From Marinilabiliales bacterium (GTDB lineage Bacteria > Bacteroidota > Bacteroidia > Bacteroidales > SZUA-534), in the NCBI GenBank assembly GCA_003512955.1, contig DOTG01000020.1, positions 62,001 through 126,000 of the forward strand: a stretch of DNA of 64,000 bases, written 5' to 3'. Each line of letters opens with the position of its first letter. The first letter of the stretch is position 1. Positions 63,335 through 64,000 of this stretch are shown here, in pieces. The notes under the pieces were generated by a model that had not been told where the DNA came from, ran no database searches, and saw only the letters and a program-made list of their open reading frames with translations. The translations under genes were made by a program, and so were the position numbers.

Positions 63335-64000
63335 TTAATAATTTAATAAGGTTCCCAGCCATTTTTCGGCTTTGGCCAAGTCCCATCCTTTTCGGCGGGC
63401 ATAGTCCTCCACCTGATCTTTGGTGATTTTACCTACCCCAAAATAGTGCGATTCGGGATGAGCTAAAATGATGCCCGATACAGCCGCGTTTGGATACATG
63501 GCAAAATTTTCAGTCAAAGTAATGCCTGCCCGGTGCGCCTGAATCAAATCGAACAACATGCCTTTTTCGGTATGCTCGGGACAAGCCGGATAGCCAATCG
63601 CCGGACGGATACCCCGGTATTTCATGGCCAATAAATCATCGAAACTGATATTTTCGTTGGGGGCATATCCCCACCATTCCCTCCGGATTTTTAAATGCAA
63701 AAGCTCGGTAAAAGCCTCCGCCAAACGGTCGGCCACATATTTTATTAAGATGCTCAAATATTCGTCATTCATCGATTGGTATTCTACCAGCTTTTTCTCA
63801 ATACCGATTCCTGCGGTTACGGCAAATCCACCTACATAATCTTTGATTCCAGAACCCACGGGAGCCACAAAATCGGACAATGAATAACAGTATTCCGAGT
63901 TTGGTGCAGGGTTTTGCTGCCTCAACCCATGGTACCGGGCTATCTCCTTTTCCTGTTCTACAGGGTCATAAATAATAATGTCGTCACCATCGCTATTGGC
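63335..64000 (-). CDS. metH: Methionine synthase, C-terminal activation domain (5' end outside window)
   Basis: Only the last 221 codons are present; the frame is open through base 64000 with no start. The sequence is the SAM-binding reactivation domain of cobalamin-dependent MetH: LSDFVAPVGSGIKDYVGGFA, the EAFTELLHLKIRREWWGYA stretch, GIRPAIGYPACPEHTEK (RxxxGYPACPDH signature) and ENFAMYPNAAVSGIILAHPE. The C-terminus is complete (stop at 63335-63337). It precedes metF in the same direction. Confidence 0.95.
   Translation of the reverse strand, partial: ANSDGDDIIIYDPVEQEKEIARYHGLRQQNPAPNSEYCYSLSDFVAPVGSGIKDYVGGFAVTAGIGIEKKLVEYQSMNDEYLSILIKYVADRLAEAFTELLHLKIRREWWGYAPNENISFDDLLAMKYRGIRPAIGYPACPEHTEKGMLFDLIQAHRAGITLTENFAMYPNAAVSGIILAHPESHYFGVGKITKDQVEDYARRKGWDLAKAEKWLGTLLNY

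Overview
The window is a Bacteroidota chromosome segment, most likely from the Bacteroidales/Marinilabiliales side of the phylum; I cannot place it lower. The evidence is a complete type IX secretion (T9SS) gldKLMN block, gldA, two PorP/SprF proteins, a giant SprB-repeat adhesin with a gliding-motility-type C-terminus, a UpxY/NusG-like antiterminator heading a polysaccharide operon, and -33/-7 promoters of the TTTG / TAnnTTTG type. I see no rRNA, tRNA, CRISPR array, insertion sequence or prophage. No gene-free stretch exceeds 300 bases.

Layout. 1-6035 (minus): a surface-sugar operon read from an antiterminator through gmd and fcl (GDP-fucose) to rfbF, rfbG and rfbH (CDP-3,6-dideoxyhexose precursors), cut by the window edge. 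6137-9135: a DUF4143 AAA ATPase with 32-bp repeats upstream, and metK with a clear terminator. 9136-11838: a LiaF-like membrane protein and a LytS/LytTR two-component pair. 11855-15722 (minus): gldA, glmS and a one-domain starch synthase. 15901-19461 (plus): panC, panD, a heptose-1-phosphate adenylyltransferase, a lipoprotein and radA. 19538-21898 (minus): a class A penicillin-binding protein. 22134-31746 (plus): topA, a degenerate arginase-fold protein, PorP/SprF and gldK-gldL-gldM-gldN. 31955-34663: manC (minus), which supplies GDP-mannose for gmd/fcl, then mlaE-mlaF (plus).

34944-46282 is a 3320-residue secreted adhesin followed by its SprF-type partner and a DUF4296 lipoprotein. The adhesin carries an exact-period 771-bp internal duplication, a P-domain-like module, about 19 SprB-type repeats and a T9SS type-B sorting domain. 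46407-48988 holds a MazEF-like pair, a palindromic intergenic element, ruvB and a HEPN/MNT pair. queG and a Crp/Fnr regulator follow.

50936-62230 is the most interesting part: an eight-gene operon for a group-4-hydrogenase-related membrane complex with three tandem HyfB-like antiporter subunits, then HyfC, HyfE, HyfF, HyfG and a ferredoxin-HyfI fusion. The large subunit has lost all four NiFe cysteine ligands. The small subunit has lost three of the four cysteines of the proximal [4Fe-4S] cluster. The proton-channel charged residues remain in the antiporter subunits. An FNR-like palindrome lies between the operon and the divergent Crp/Fnr gene. This looks like an energy-converting-hydrogenase-related (Ehr) machine whose chemistry is unknown and probably not hydrogenase. 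The window closes with metF and the C-terminus of metH on the minus strand.
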